Position numbers and translations under genes: made by a program. Of a stretch of 64,000 bases of DNA, positions 1-9,112 are shown piece by piece. The notes beneath the pieces are model-generated. The model was not told the origin of the DNA, ran no database searches, and worked only from the letters and a program-made list of their open reading frames with translations. Location of the stretch: NCBI GenBank assembly GCA_017381935.1, contig JAFOBG010000005.1, positions 62,001-126,000 of the forward strand. Direction: 5' to 3'. Numbering within the stretch: the first letter of the stretch is position 1; every line of letters starts with the position of its first letter. This DNA is from Alistipes sp. (lineage in GTDB: Bacteria; Bacteroidota; Bacteroidia; Bacteroidales; Rikenellaceae).

Positions 1-41
1 AGAACCATAGTTCCGACCATTTCTGCTAAATACTTTTTCAT
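1..41 (-). CDS. aqpZ: Aquaporin Z / MIP family channel, N-terminal fragment
   Basis: Only the first 13 codons lie in the window; the gene runs off the left edge. Read leftward from an ATG at 39-41 it gives MKKYLAEMVGTMVL, which matches the opening of the first membrane helix of bacterial aquaporin Z proteins (a K-Y-x-A-E-x-x-G-T start). AqpZ is an inner-membrane water channel. The call rests on this short segment alone, so the family is likely but not proven. Confidence 0.5.
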   Translation of the reverse strand, partial: MKKYLAEMVGTMV

Positions 42-91
42 AATTTGATAAAGTTTTAAGGTTTTACAATGTAAATATACACTTTTTTTAG

Positions 92-110
92 GATATTTTC
101 AGAAAATATC
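92..110. repeat. 19-bp perfect palindrome upstream of the aquaporin gene
   Basis: GATATTTTC and GAAAATATC flank a single A. It lies about 50 bases upstream of the aquaporin start and 50 bases beyond the terminator of the OmpA lipoprotein. It could be an operator or a weak terminator. A one-base loop argues against an RNA hairpin and for a protein-binding site. Confidence 0.35.
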
Positions 111-158
111 TCAAAAAATGAATTTATCCCAAAAGGGAGAGGAATTGCGCGAAAAAGA

Positions 159-185
159 AAAGGGTCTGCGATTTGCAGACCCTTT
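159..185 (-). terminator. Rho-independent terminator of the OmpA/TPR lipoprotein gene
   Basis: An 11-bp GC-containing stem (AAAGGGTCTGC with GCAGACCCTTT, 5-base loop) is followed on the minus strand by a T-rich run at 151-160. It lies 75 bases past the stop of the lipoprotein gene. Confidence 0.8.
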
Positions 186-259
186 ATATATAAGAGGTAT
201 AGCCTATAGCTCACAATTCGTTATCCACGAACTATCAGTCCCTCGGCCCCTCTCTTTAA

Positions 260-1984
260 TTAGCGAAGAGCAGCAAGGTTTACATCCTTAGCAGCCTTCT
301 TTGCCAAAGAAGCATCCTTAGAAACTGCGCTTGACAGAGCAGCTCTTGCCTCTGTAAGGTTACCCTCCTTAACTGCGATAACAGCACGCAGATAGTCTGC
401 CTTTGCACTCTTGTCGCCCTCAAGGCTCTTCTTTGCAGCAGCGAGGTTACCCTCCTGAACTTGTGCAATAGCAGCGTTGTAACCCTTAAGACCATTTACA
501 GCAGCAGTGTACTCACCCTTAGCTGCAGCAGCCAAAGACTTAACCTCAGCGTTAGCACCCTTAGCATACATCTCAGCCTTTGCAACCTCACCCTTTGCAA
601 GATATACAAGAGCGTAGTTGTTGTTCAACTCCTCACTCTTGCTACCAGCGTTAGCAGCATTATCAAGAGCCTTAAGAGCACCATCAAAGTCGCCAGCCTG
701 TGCAAGAACTACTGCAAGGTTGTTGTAAGCGCGAGCGTCGCCATAGTTGTCAGCAGCAGTCTGAAGAGCTACCTGAGCAACTGCAGGCTGAACCTCAGCG
801 ATGTGAAGAAGCTCCTCAAGAGAGAGCTCTGTAGCAAGGCCCTGGTTGATAAGAGCAACCATCTCAGCATCAGTTTTACCTGTAATATCAGTTGTGTTTA
901 CAATCTGAGCACGACGGAGCTGTGGGAGAACGTCAGTCTTAAGAGCACCGAATACAGATGCAAGATTCTTAATCTCCTTCTCACGCTCAGCAGCAGAAGA
1001 GTACATGCTCAAAACCTGAAGAATAAGATCCTTATCCTCGATGTTTGATGCAGCAACTGCCTCCTTGAAACCGTCCCAGTCCTCACCGTATGCAGCAGCA
1101 TCGATGTTAAGACCGCTCTGCTTGAGCAACTCCTCTACAGCCTTAAGACCACTCTGGCTACGCTTGCTTGCCAACTTGTCATTGAGCTTCTCTGGACCAT
1201 CTGGTGATGCATAACCATTTACATAGATGCTCTGTGAAGCACGCTCATTTGCGAGGTTGTTCTCAACAAGTTCCTTGAGTGCTACAACGTCATCAGCCTT
1301 TACAGCCTTCTTGCTGAGGGTTGAAGAGTTGATTTTGTAAACCAAGTCAGCCTTTGTAACATAAGAGGTAACGTTCTTATAGTTGTTAGCCTCTGCCTGC
1401 ATAGCTACAGCAAAGTCGATATCCTTCTGAAGAGTGTTCAAACCAACAGCAATCTGACGACCACACTCATTCTTTAGTGCATAAGCCATGTTATCATTCT
1501 TTGCAAGAACTGCCAACTGGCTCTCAGTAAGAACAGCACCGTTGTTTGCGTTGATAAGTGTAAACTCCTTGCATTTACCACTCTTGCACTGAACCTCAAC
1601 CAAAAGCTTAAGAACGCAAGCATCCATAGCTGGCTGATAGTCGAACTCTACATGACGCTGGATAGACATAGACTCGCCAGAAGCTACAACCATACCGTTA
1701 GATGCAACCTTCTCACCCTGAAGGAGAAGAGTCTCACCTGCAACAGCACCACCCTCGAAGAAGAGTACAGGAGTAACCTTAAGAGCAGCCTTCTTGTTAA
1801 AGTAATCAGCAGGAATAGTAGCTGAGATGTCAGCTGCAATCTTGCCATTGTTAAGAACCAGAACCTCTGGTGTGCAACTTACCTGGATAGCAGCAGGATC
1901 TTTTGCCATCTTCTTGAAGCAGTCGCAGCTTGAAAGTGTGAGAGCAGCAGCAATCACAACAATCAAAGTCATAAATTTCTTCAT
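260..1984 (-). CDS. OmpA-like and TPR-containing outer-membrane lipoprotein
   Basis: A 574-residue protein with a lipoprotein signal (lipobox LSSC, Cys20). The middle, about residues 215-290, resembles the peptidoglycan-binding OmpA C-terminal domain: a YVNGYASPDG segment then an LASKRSQS segment, like the NxxLSxxRA pattern. From about residue 405 there are TPR-like repeats (ARAYNNLAVVLAQAGDFDGAL and a second copy), then an alanine-rich helical end. It probably sits in the outer membrane facing the periplasm and tethers it to the wall. It has its own promoter (2024-2031) and terminator (159-185). The exact function is unknown; a similar layout is common in Bacteroidales. Confidence 0.75.
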   Translation of the reverse strand: MKKFMTLIVVIAAALTLSSCDCFKKMAKDPAAIQVSCTPEVLVLNNGKIAADISATIPADYFNKKAALKVTPVLFFEGGAVAGETLLLQGEKVASNGMVVASGESMSIQRHVEFDYQPAMDACVLKLLVEVQCKSGKCKEFTLINANNGAVLTESQLAVLAKNDNMAYALKNECGRQIAVGLNTLQKDIDFAVAMQAEANNYKNVTSYVTKADLVYKINSSTLSKKAVKADDVVALKELVENNLANERASQSIYVNGYASPDGPEKLNDKLASKRSQSGLKAVEELLKQSGLNIDAAAYGEDWDGFKEAVAASNIEDKDLILQVLSMYSSAAEREKEIKNLASVFGALKTDVLPQLRRAQIVNTTDITGKTDAEMVALINQGLATELSLEELLHIAEVQPAVAQVALQTAADNYGDARAYNNLAVVLAQAGDFDGALKALDNAANAGSKSEELNNNYALVYLAKGEVAKAEMYAKGANAEVKSLAAAAKGEYTAAVNGLKGYNAAIAQVQEGNLAAAKKSLEGDKSAKADYLRAVIAVKEGNLTEARAALSSAVSKDASLAKKAAKDVNLAALR

Positions 1985-2023
1985 AGTAATATAATTTTAT
2001 TGTGTATTAAGTTATTCTTGTGG

Positions 2024-2031
2024 CAAAGGTA
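2024..2031 (-). promoter_or_regulatory. -7 promoter box for the OmpA/TPR lipoprotein
   Basis: TACCTTTG on the minus strand, an exact TAnnTTTG match, with TTG about 17 bases upstream. It gives a leader of roughly 35 bases. Confidence 0.75.
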
Positions 2032-2071
2032 ATATATATTTTTGAAATCAACGCAAAAATGTCAAAATTAG

Positions 2072-2093
2072 TATATCTTTTTTAAAAGATATA
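2072..2093 (-). terminator. Weak AT-only hairpin after the amidohydrolase gene
   Basis: A 10-bp inverted repeat (TATATCTTTT / AAAAGATATA) with a 2-base loop lies just past the end of the ten-gene operon. It has no GC core and a poor T-run, so it may not terminate well. Confidence 0.3.
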
Positions 2094-2116
2094 TTAATAG
2101 TAGTCTCAAGATGTGT

Positions 2117-3244
2117 TTAAAGAACTCTTTTTATCTGACTATCAGAGGTTAATTTCATATTTTTTAGGTCAACTCCTGAGATATTTATTAAACCTTTAGG
2201 GTGAAAATCAAGAGCTTTGGCGCCATTGGTTGTTGCCCACCTTAACAACTCCTCTAAAGGAATGGAGTCAAAGCACTTAAGTTCCTCAAGAATTGAGAGT
2301 GAGTGGTTTGAGGCTAATGAGTCGGTGCCAATGCAAATTGTAAGGTTGTTCTTTCTCAAAAGATTTACAGCCTCGGTAATTTTTCCGGATATATATCTAT
2401 TAGAGCGAGGACAGAGAACCCAATAGACAGGAGCTGTAAAGTGTCCCATAATAGTATCAATATCCTCTTGAGTGATGTGGCAATTATGCACCAACATTAC
2501 ACTTCTCTGTGCAGGTATAGAGTCAACAATACGACGAGATGGTGATTTGTGGTGTAAAAAGTCGCATTGAAAGCCAACTTTAGAGTACCACTCAGCTAAA
2601 GGTCCCTCTCCTTTGAAGAGTAGCTCCTCTGCTTCCGACTCTTTAAAGTGTATTGACAAGGGGTAGTCTCCGCTACGGCAGACACTCTTAAAATCGGACT
2701 CTTGAACAGAATATACAGAGTGCGGTGTAAGAGTTGTATTTGGGTTGTTGACCAGAGAGTTACATAGCTCTATATTACTCTTTTTTAGACCGAATACCTC
2801 GGCAAAAGAGTGGTAGAATATAGCACTCTGTTGTTTTACGGCAAATGAACTATTATCGTTTACAATATCTGCAACCGCATCAATTCCCTCTTGCCACATA
2901 CAACTATCTGCTTGCATTATTGCAGCTAGGCGTTGTTGCTCGGTATAATTATTACGCACCGCAGCCATTTCAGAGGCGAAAGAGGCGTAGCCACACTGTG
3001 TCGGGATAGCACCATGTAGATATGATAACTCGCTATGGCAGTGAGCATTAACAAATCCTTGGCAGATAATGCCTGAGTAGAACTCTACGCCCTCTTTAAA
3101 ATCTAAAGAGTTGTCGTACTTCTCTATTTTTACAGTCTGCCTATTTGTGCTATCAACAGTAATAAGTGGACAACTATAAAACCCTTGTGGTGTCAGCAGG
3201 TAGTGTGAGGCTATCCGTCGGAGTATAGTAGAAGGCATCGTCAA
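2117..3244 (-). CDS. Amidohydrolase family metal-dependent deaminase/hydrolase
   Basis: A 375-residue amidohydrolase-superfamily protein. It shows the HxH metal motif (NAHCHSE, H68 and H70), further histidines in LSIHFKESE and VHNCHI, and the GTDSLASN motif whose Asp is a usual metal/catalytic residue. These fit the subgroup that includes aminodeoxyfutalosine and cytosine/guanine deaminases; the substrate cannot be named from sequence. It is the last gene of the ten-gene operon. Its first 24 codons overlap the end of the DUF4296 gene by 71 bases. A second in-frame ATG lies two codons in, and the LRRIASHY segment near the N-terminus looks like a family start, so the overlap is probably real. 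Confidence 0.7.
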   Translation of the reverse strand: MTMPSTILRRIASHYLLTPQGFYSCPLITVDSTNRQTVKIEKYDNSLDFKEGVEFYSGIICQGFVNAHCHSELSYLHGAIPTQCGYASFASEMAAVRNNYTEQQRLAAIMQADSCMWQEGIDAVADIVNDNSSFAVKQQSAIFYHSFAEVFGLKKSNIELCNSLVNNPNTTLTPHSVYSVQESDFKSVCRSGDYPLSIHFKESEAEELLFKGEGPLAEWYSKVGFQCDFLHHKSPSRRIVDSIPAQRSVMLVHNCHITQEDIDTIMGHFTAPVYWVLCPRSNRYISGKITEAVNLLRKNNLTICIGTDSLASNHSLSILEELKCFDSIPLEELLRWATTNGAKALDFHPKGLINISGVDLKNMKLTSDSQIKRVL

Positions 3245-4049
3245 AAATAGTTATGTCTATATGTCGTTTGAATAGAGAGTCTTGTGCCAGCTCCTCATCA
3301 GGGGTATATATAATCTCAAGGTTTCTGACCGTAATATTAGGCTTACGAATCTTATGACGAGCATCAGACGGTTTGGCAAAGATAATAACAAGACTCTTAG
3401 CCGTTGTGTCGGTTGATATGGTACGTCTAATATTCTCCTCTGGTCTTAGATTGTATGAGTAGTTGTTGCGATGGTTGCCGGAGGTTGTCTCGACATATAT
3501 ATTACCACGCAAGACCATCTCGTCATTGTTACGTCTATTTTTCTTCTTTTTAACCTCTTCTTTCTCATACTTATATTTATAACGTATAGAGTATGTTCCA
3601 GGCTGTAGAGGCTCAATTACCATTTTGAGTTTAGAGGTGTCAGCTCGCTTAACAATCTCAATCAATGTATCTCTTTTAACAGTTCGCTTAAAGCTGCGTA
3701 TAGCTACATTACGAATAGTATCCAATACCACAACCTTCTTCTCATAGATTTCAGCCATTTGACTAATTTGCTTCTCTGCATCTTTAAGTACACGACCTAA
3801 TTGTGCGCTTTTTCGGCGTGAGAAGTTACCGATTGTATATTTAAGGTCGGCCACACTATAGCCGTATCTCTCCAAGATAGGCTCATATATTTGTATAGAG
3901 TCAAGAGGCAGATACTTTACACCTATATATGCATTTGTGATATATGCATCACGGAAAATATCGGCCAGAGTTTGGTCCGGAATTTCGTGTTTACGTGCAC
4001 AGCCTAATGAGCAGATGATTGTCAAAAGTGCTATAATAATCTTTTTCAT
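3174..4049 (-). CDS. DUF4296 lipoprotein
   Basis: A 291-residue protein with a lipoprotein signal (SLGC, Cys17). The N-terminal 100 residues match the Bacteroidota DUF4296 pattern: a helical segment with LADIFRDAYITNAY, then YGYSVADLKYTI. The rest is charged (a KKKKNRRNN stretch near residue 175) and looks beta-rich. Function unknown; likely anchored in the envelope. It is 3 bases downstream of the LolE-like permease and overlaps the amidohydrolase by 71 bases. Confidence 0.75.
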   Translation of the reverse strand: MKKIIIALLTIICSLGCARKHEIPDQTLADIFRDAYITNAYIGVKYLPLDSIQIYEPILERYGYSVADLKYTIGNFSRRKSAQLGRVLKDAEKQISQMAEIYEKKVVVLDTIRNVAIRSFKRTVKRDTLIEIVKRADTSKLKMVIEPLQPGTYSIRYKYKYEKEEVKKKKNRRNNDEMVLRGNIYVETTSGNHRNNYSYNLRPEENIRRTISTDTTAKSLVIIFAKPSDARHKIRKPNITVRNLEIIYTPDEELAQDSLFKRHIDITIFDDAFYYTPTDSLTLPADTTRVL

Positions 4050-4052
4050 ATT

Positions 4053-5228
4053 CTATAACTGCTTTTTTATCATACTATTTGCTGCTATCTGAGAGGCGCC
4101 CCATGCAATAACAACAAATGTTGTAAATACCATTATTATATCTATAAGTTGTAGTCTGACAGGATAACTCTCGATAACAAAAGTCTCTGAGGGGAGAGTA
4201 ATTACTCCAAAATATTGCTGTATAAGTACTATCACAATGCCCAAAACAAGGCCTATAGCACCGCCAATGCCTGAGATAAGTAGCCCCTGGCGAACAAATA
4301 TGCCACGAATAAAGCTACTATCGGCTCCTATTGCAAGTAGAGTGAGCTTTTGGTCTCGTTTCTCTACAATGAGCATTATCACTGTTCCTATAATCGAAAG
4401 CGAGGCGATTATTAGGACAAGAAGCGCAACAAAAAATACAGCCCACTTCTCATAGCGCATAATTTGGTAGTATATCGAGTTTTTCTCCTCTCTTGTTCTT
4501 ATAGATGTTGTGTCTGACAAACTCTCCTGCAGACGACTTTTTACACTCTCTGAGTTCTCCGAGCAGCGAACATATATTTTTGTGTCTTTGCCTTTAAAGA
4601 GCTGTTGTGCTACTCTAAGAGGAATTATAACCGTGTTGCTCATCTGTTGTGATGAGGGAACAATACCTCCAAGCCAGATACTCTTTTCGTTTATACCTCT
4701 TACAGGCATCAATGAACCTATTGCACCACCATTAATAGAGAAGAGTGTTATCTTTGTTGTAGCAATTGTGTATATGCCTAACATCTGAGCAACATCTCTT
4801 GTGATTATGCTCTTATCAATCTCTCCTAATGTAAGAACGCTATCCCCTTTGAGCGTTAAGGGGTCTATAGGCAGAGTGTTGAAGTAGTTGTTATCAACCC
4901 CTCTGACTGCAACTGCCGTCTCTTTATTGTTAGAGCGTGCGAGGGCTTGACCTTCGACAACTATCGAAGCTGCTGCAACGCCTTTAGTGTCATTTATCTG
5001 TGAATATAACGTCTCTGCCTTGTCAGATGTAGTTACAACCTCTATATCTGCATCTGTATCGGCATACATTTGCTTTACCAGCACCTCAAAGCCGTTAAAG
5101 ACGGAGAGCAGGATAACCATTGCCGCTACCGGTATTGCAACAGACACTAAACTGACTCCGGCAATGATGTTAATTACCGAATGAGATGAGCGTGAGATTA
5201 GGTATCTGAGTGCAAAGAGCCACTGCAT
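4053..5228 (-). CDS. LolC/LolE-like FtsX-family ABC transporter permease
   Basis: A 391-residue inner-membrane protein of the FtsX/MacB type. It has one N-terminal helix (about 20-45, after the RYLISRSSHSVINIIAGVSL segment seen in LolC/LolE), a large periplasmic domain (about 50-250) and three C-terminal helices (about 262-290, 312-340, 358-385). This is the LolCE topology, which extracts lipoproteins from the inner membrane with the LolD ATPase. No ATPase gene lies nearby. It sits between rbfA (15-base gap) and the DUF4296 gene. Other FtsX-like exporters share this shape, so the substrate is inferred. Confidence 0.75.
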   Translation of the reverse strand: MQWLFALRYLISRSSHSVINIIAGVSLVSVAIPVAAMVILLSVFNGFEVLVKQMYADTDADIEVVTTSDKAETLYSQINDTKGVAAASIVVEGQALARSNNKETAVAVRGVDNNYFNTLPIDPLTLKGDSVLTLGEIDKSIITRDVAQMLGIYTIATTKITLFSINGGAIGSLMPVRGINEKSIWLGGIVPSSQQMSNTVIIPLRVAQQLFKGKDTKIYVRCSENSESVKSRLQESLSDTTSIRTREEKNSIYYQIMRYEKWAVFFVALLVLIIASLSIIGTVIMLIVEKRDQKLTLLAIGADSSFIRGIFVRQGLLISGIGGAIGLVLGIVIVLIQQYFGVITLPSETFVIESYPVRLQLIDIIMVFTTFVVIAWGASQIAANSMIKKQL

Positions 5229-5243
5229 GGCAATCTGGTTTTA

Positions 5244-5588
5244 CTATTTTGTAAGCAGGTTATCTATATTCTCGATATACTCTAAAGAGTCATCAATAAA
5301 GAATTGTAATTCAGGGATAGACTTTACTTGATTACGCATGCGGTTTCCTAAAGCACCTCGAATAGCACGATTCTGCTCAGTCAAGAAGTCTAATGTAGCT
5401 TGCGCCTTATCAAACGGGAAGACGCTTACATATATCTTGGCGTAGGCCAAATCTACAGAGACACGAACAGTGGTAACTGTTACAAGTATGCCTCGCAGAG
5501 CTGCTGAGAATTGACGCTGAATAATCTCAGCAATATCTTTCTGAATCTGTTTTGCGACTTTTTGCTGTCGTGTATTTGTATTTTCCAT
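5244..5588 (-). CDS. rbfA: Ribosome-binding factor A
   Basis: A 114-residue RbfA, a KH-fold factor that binds free 30S subunits and helps mature the 5' end of 16S rRNA. It matches the family in length and in conserved segments: RQQKVAKQIQKDIAEII at the start, DLAYAKIYVSVFP in the middle, and PELQFFIDDSLEY near the end. It is 15 bases upstream of the LolE-like permease and 12 bases downstream of a beta-barrel gene. Confidence 0.92.
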   Translation of the reverse strand: MENTNTRQQKVAKQIQKDIAEIIQRQFSAALRGILVTVTTVRVSVDLAYAKIYVSVFPFDKAQATLDFLTEQNRAIRGALGNRMRNQVKSIPELQFFIDDSLEYIENIDNLLTK

Positions 5589-5600
5589 ATTACTAACTGT

Positions 5601-6434
5601 TTATAATGCAAATTTTATAATCTCTTTATCTTTCTTAGGCGGTTTGTAAGACCATTCGTCAAATCCGGCCTTATTAAATCTCCAACCCACACGCAGACTT
5701 ATTGTAATATTGTCTAACGGTGAGCGTAGAGGGGTGTACCAGAATGGGTTTTGGGCAGGGTAATTTTTCTGGTCAAGGGCGTTGTCGTAATACTTGTTAC
5801 GATTCTTTAGAATATCAGAGTAGCCGAAGTCGTAACGAGCTCTAACTCCAAACTCAAGTTGCTTTATCAACACGTCAAAACCGACACCTCCAGACAGCCC
5901 GTAGCCAAATCTGTTATCACGTTCACTTCGCATCTGGTATTTGCCTGCAACTACAGTAAGTCCTTGTCCGGTTAGTGAACCGAAAGTATATGGCTCTTTG
6001 TTTTCAAAAGTTGATGCAAAGTTGTAAGAGAATGTTACAGCAGCCTCGATATATACTCTGAGGTGATTGTTAATCATATAGAAGTGCGGTTGCCAAACAA
6101 GAGGGATCATTATCGTATTGACATTGCGACGATAGAATTTATAATCCTTCTTATCCTCATAAATTGAGGCGTATGGGGCGTATGAAAATCCTCGTTGCAT
6201 CCAGTCAATATCTACTCCGATACCGCCAACAAAGCGAGGTAGAGAGTAGTAACGCCATGACACTCCTGCCTGCCAAGTACCCCAAATAGGTTTTGTCTCC
6301 TGAGTAGGGTAGAGACGAGACATCGCCATACCGCATCCTGAGGTTACAGCCACAACATGTTGAGCTTTTACTGTTACTATATTTACAGTCAAGGCAAAAA
6401 CTGCTAAACAGACTATTTTGATAAATCTTTTCAT
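5601..6434 (-). CDS. PorT-like outer-membrane beta-barrel protein
   Basis: A 277-residue protein with a signal peptide (cleavage near VKAQ, residue 25) and alternating aromatic beta-strands through its whole length (AGVSWRYYS, LRVYIEAAVTFSYNF, ISLRVGWRF). This is the small outer-membrane barrel type found throughout Bacteroidales, some members of which (PorT) serve type IX secretion. No other type IX gene is near, so that role is not supported here. It follows the Ig-like lipoprotein by 12 bases. Confidence 0.65.
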   Translation of the reverse strand: MKRFIKIVCLAVFALTVNIVTVKAQHVVAVTSGCGMAMSRLYPTQETKPIWGTWQAGVSWRYYSLPRFVGGIGVDIDWMQRGFSYAPYASIYEDKKDYKFYRRNVNTIMIPLVWQPHFYMINNHLRVYIEAAVTFSYNFASTFENKEPYTFGSLTGQGLTVVAGKYQMRSERDNRFGYGLSGGVGFDVLIKQLEFGVRARYDFGYSDILKNRNKYYDNALDQKNYPAQNPFWYTPLRSPLDNITISLRVGWRFNKAGFDEWSYKPPKKDKEIIKFAL

Positions 6435-6446
6435 AATGTCATACTT

Positions 6447-8525
6447 TTAGAACATGCGACCTGTATTTCCGCCGCCGCTGCCGCCCATCATGCCGCCTAG
6501 GCCTCCCATCATGCCGCCCATGCCGCCCATCATGCCGCCCATGCCGCCCATGCCGGAGTTGTTTTGCTGGTTGCCGTTAGGGTTCTCGCGTTGTTTCTTC
6601 TCCCACTCCTCATAGAGTTTCTTGAGGCGAGCTGCCTCTTTGTCATCAAGAATCTTGATGATATTCTCCATAGTCATAGGCTTGAAGACCTTGCTCATAT
6701 CGATATCAATCTCTATATCCCAATTTGCCTTTGTGGTAAATTGGTCAATGCCCTCATCGTTGATAAACATCTCGGCACGCTCAGGCTGCAGGCGCTCAAC
6801 AACATTACCGGCATCCCATTGTCCATTTCCGTTTGTGTCCTCTATTATACGGATGCGAATATCGCCAGGAGCAACGTAGTTTATAGTATATTTGCCGCTT
6901 GTTACATTAGTAAGCTCTTGTTGCATCTTGCTTGAAGAGTCTGTCTGCTGGATAATATACTTTTTACCCTTCTCGCCCTTCACCGTAAGAACTATCTTAG
7001 AGAACTTCTCAGGGTCGTATGTGGCAAAAGAGGTCGATGTAGAGTCATTTTGATAGCCCATTACATCTGTTATAGAACCCTTAGGCATATAGAAACGGTA
7101 CTTTGTCTTGCTCTGCCAATCAGCCTTGACAGTATAACGACCAATGTTGAGAGTATCTCTGATAAAGTGCTTCTCTATCTCCTTCTCTGTTGGATTCTTT
7201 TCGTCGCCCTCAATCTTATATAGCTTTATTGCAGTAGAGTCAAAGATGACTGCAGGGAAGTCAAATGTAAGGTCGAAACCCTTCTCAGGGTTGACCTCAG
7301 ATGAGGCCGAGTTTTTCATCTTGAATGGATTAGGTTTCTGTGGAGGGGTGTATTCACGGCCCTCCTCTTCAGCCTTCTTGCGCTCCTTTTCCTCCTTCTC
7401 TCGCTCCTTTTGCTCCTCTTTTGTCTCTACATGCTTCCAAGCCACCTTAATAGGCTCGGTAGTCTTTACATATTGACGGATAGAGTCATGACGATAGTAT
7501 GTAATCTCGCCCTTAATTGTATCAGGGAGATTTTCTGCAGGCACATTGAGCCATAGGTTTACAGTATCTTTACCTTTTGTTCGAGGATCATAGATAATCT
7601 TGTCTGACGGTATCGAGTCAAGACGTAGAGAGTCGATTGTCGGATTTGCAGTGTTAAAGAAGAGCGTTATCTTCTTACAATCAGGACGCTGAGCTTCTAC
7701 AAGACGCTGAGCCTTGAATACTTTGTCAGTAAACATTCTAAAGTATAGCTGAGGGTCTGCCGACGGATAGTGTCTCAGGGAGTCAAACCATATTGCAAAT
7801 GGCTGCATCTCGGCTGGATTATATGCTGAGTCAAGAATGCCGACAAGGTCTGTACCTGGCTCATACATCTGGTTGTCATTCTTATCTCCGAAGGCATATA
7901 TGCGGTACTTTACAGGCTTTAGGTTCTGAGCAATGAAGATACCGTTGTTTTGAGCACGAGCAATTACATCCGGTTTGCGATTGAAGATTGTCGAGTCGTA
8001 ATCCGGAGTGTCAGGCAGTGAGTCTAAGATATAGAACCATAGAAAAGTTCTACTTACAGAGTCAGCCTTATATGAGTCGGCAGTATAGCCTGAGCACATC
8101 AGAGAGTCAACCTTATCACCTGTCGAAAATACATATCTCATGGCATTGATAGGGTTACCCTCATTGTTGTCTCTAATTGCGCTACCTAAGTCGATAGCGT
8201 AAGTTGTATTCTCCTTAAGTGTATCACGAATTGTAATTACAATACCCTTTCCTCGAGTTGAGATAAGAGGCATCTTTTTCATAGCAGGAGAGGTAAACAT
8301 CTCCTTATTCTGATCCTTGATCTGGACAAACTCGTTAAACTCGATGTATATCTTTTTCTCGGTAAAGTTAGTCGCAAAGTTGCCTGGGGTGATGACGGTA
8401 ATTACGGGAGGTAGAGTATCTTTAGGACCTCCATCTGGTGTCATGATATTTGCGCAACGAGTCAGAAACGCCCCTAAGAAGAGGAGTGTAACGGCTGCTT
8501 TAAGTATAAATGTGCTATTTTTCAT
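6447..8525 (-). CDS. Big_5-type Ig-like lipoprotein with Gly/Met-rich tail
   Basis: A 692-residue protein with a lipoprotein-type signal (FLTRC, about residue 24). The segment from about 30 to 135 (PDGGPKDTLPPVI, then FNEFVQIKD and YVFSTGD) matches the bacterial Ig-like Big_5 domain seen in Bacteroidota surface lipoproteins. A charged region of E/K repeats lies near residues 370-400. A short DxNGxG-type loop (EDTNGNGQWD) sits near residue 565. The last 40 residues are almost only Gly and Met. It overlaps the upstream lipoprotein by one base. Function unknown; an envelope structural or scaffolding role is an inference. Confidence 0.7.
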   Translation of the reverse strand: MKNSTFILKAAVTLLFLGAFLTRCANIMTPDGGPKDTLPPVITVITPGNFATNFTEKKIYIEFNEFVQIKDQNKEMFTSPAMKKMPLISTRGKGIVITIRDTLKENTTYAIDLGSAIRDNNEGNPINAMRYVFSTGDKVDSLMCSGYTADSYKADSVSRTFLWFYILDSLPDTPDYDSTIFNRKPDVIARAQNNGIFIAQNLKPVKYRIYAFGDKNDNQMYEPGTDLVGILDSAYNPAEMQPFAIWFDSLRHYPSADPQLYFRMFTDKVFKAQRLVEAQRPDCKKITLFFNTANPTIDSLRLDSIPSDKIIYDPRTKGKDTVNLWLNVPAENLPDTIKGEITYYRHDSIRQYVKTTEPIKVAWKHVETKEEQKEREKEEKERKKAEEEGREYTPPQKPNPFKMKNSASSEVNPEKGFDLTFDFPAVIFDSTAIKLYKIEGDEKNPTEKEIEKHFIRDTLNIGRYTVKADWQSKTKYRFYMPKGSITDVMGYQNDSTSTSFATYDPEKFSKIVLTVKGEKGKKYIIQQTDSSSKMQQELTNVTSGKYTINYVAPGDIRIRIIEDTNGNGQWDAGNVVERLQPERAEMFINDEGIDQFTTKANWDIEIDIDMSKVFKPMTMENIIKILDDKEAARLKKLYEEWEKKQRENPNGNQQNNSGMGGMGGMMGGMGGMMGGLGGMMGGSGGGNTGRMF
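6479..6557. repeat. In-frame tandem repeat coding a Gly/Met-rich tail
   Basis: Repeated blocks of CCGCCCATCATG and CCGCCCATG encode GGM/GGMM units at the C-terminus of the 692-residue lipoprotein. The block is much more GC-rich than its surroundings. Such arrays can change length by slippage. Confidence 0.8.
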
Positions 8526-9112
8526 TATTCGCCCTCCGTACTATTATCACCGGTTGTATTGTCGCCTGTCTCATCATCGTTTGGAGTCTGTGTATCAGGT
8601 GCCGGTGGCATTATATTCCATACTCCGCCTTTAGTTGCCGAACCCTCGGTGTATGGGGTTGTCTTCCATGGGTGGAGTAGTATTGTCATAAATGTTTGAT
8701 GCAGATTGTCAACATTAAGATACTTAAACATCGTAGCATACATTCTTGTCTGAGGACATACGAGTACTACAAATGCAGGCGATTGGTTAAGTGGTAGAGA
8801 TAGGTAAGGATTTTCATCCCCCTCACGCACGAATGGGACACTCTCTACATCGGGCACCGTGATTTTATTTACGCCAAGAGAGTCTGTTACAATACGATTG
8901 ACTGCATCTTGATAGTTTGCAACCATCCACTTGTCTGTTTTTGTATAACAAGCATAGGCAAAGACATCTGATGTAGCGATATTTTCACTGCCCGACTTCT
9001 CCTGAATAAGAGTCTTTATAATCAGGTTAGTATCGGTTGTGGTCTCTTTAAAGCAGCTTGTCATTGTTAAGACAAGTAGTACAACTATAGTTAATTTATA
9101 TCTCATGTTCAA
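8525..9112 (-). CDS. Hypothetical lipoprotein
   Basis: A 195-residue protein with a lipobox (MTSC, Cys20), a compact middle part, and an acidic, Thr/Asn-rich low-complexity tail of about 25 residues. I do not recognise the family. It overlaps folK by 17 bases at its start and the Ig-like lipoprotein by one base at its end, so the three are translated from one message. An envelope location is implied by the signal only. Confidence 0.65.
   Translation of the reverse strand: MNMRYKLTIVVLLVLTMTSCFKETTTDTNLIIKTLIQEKSGSENIATSDVFAYACYTKTDKWMVANYQDAVNRIVTDSLGVNKITVPDVESVPFVREGDENPYLSLPLNQSPAFVVLVCPQTRMYATMFKYLNVDNLHQTFMTILLHPWKTTPYTEGSATKGGVWNIMPPAPDTQTPNDDETGDNTTGDNSTEGE

Noticed and set aside
461-1048. 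195-codon open frame on the plus strand opposite the OmpA/TPR lipoprotein
   Set aside because: It is antisense to a well-supported gene with family features, has no promoter, and its composition is that expected from the mirrored codon bias.
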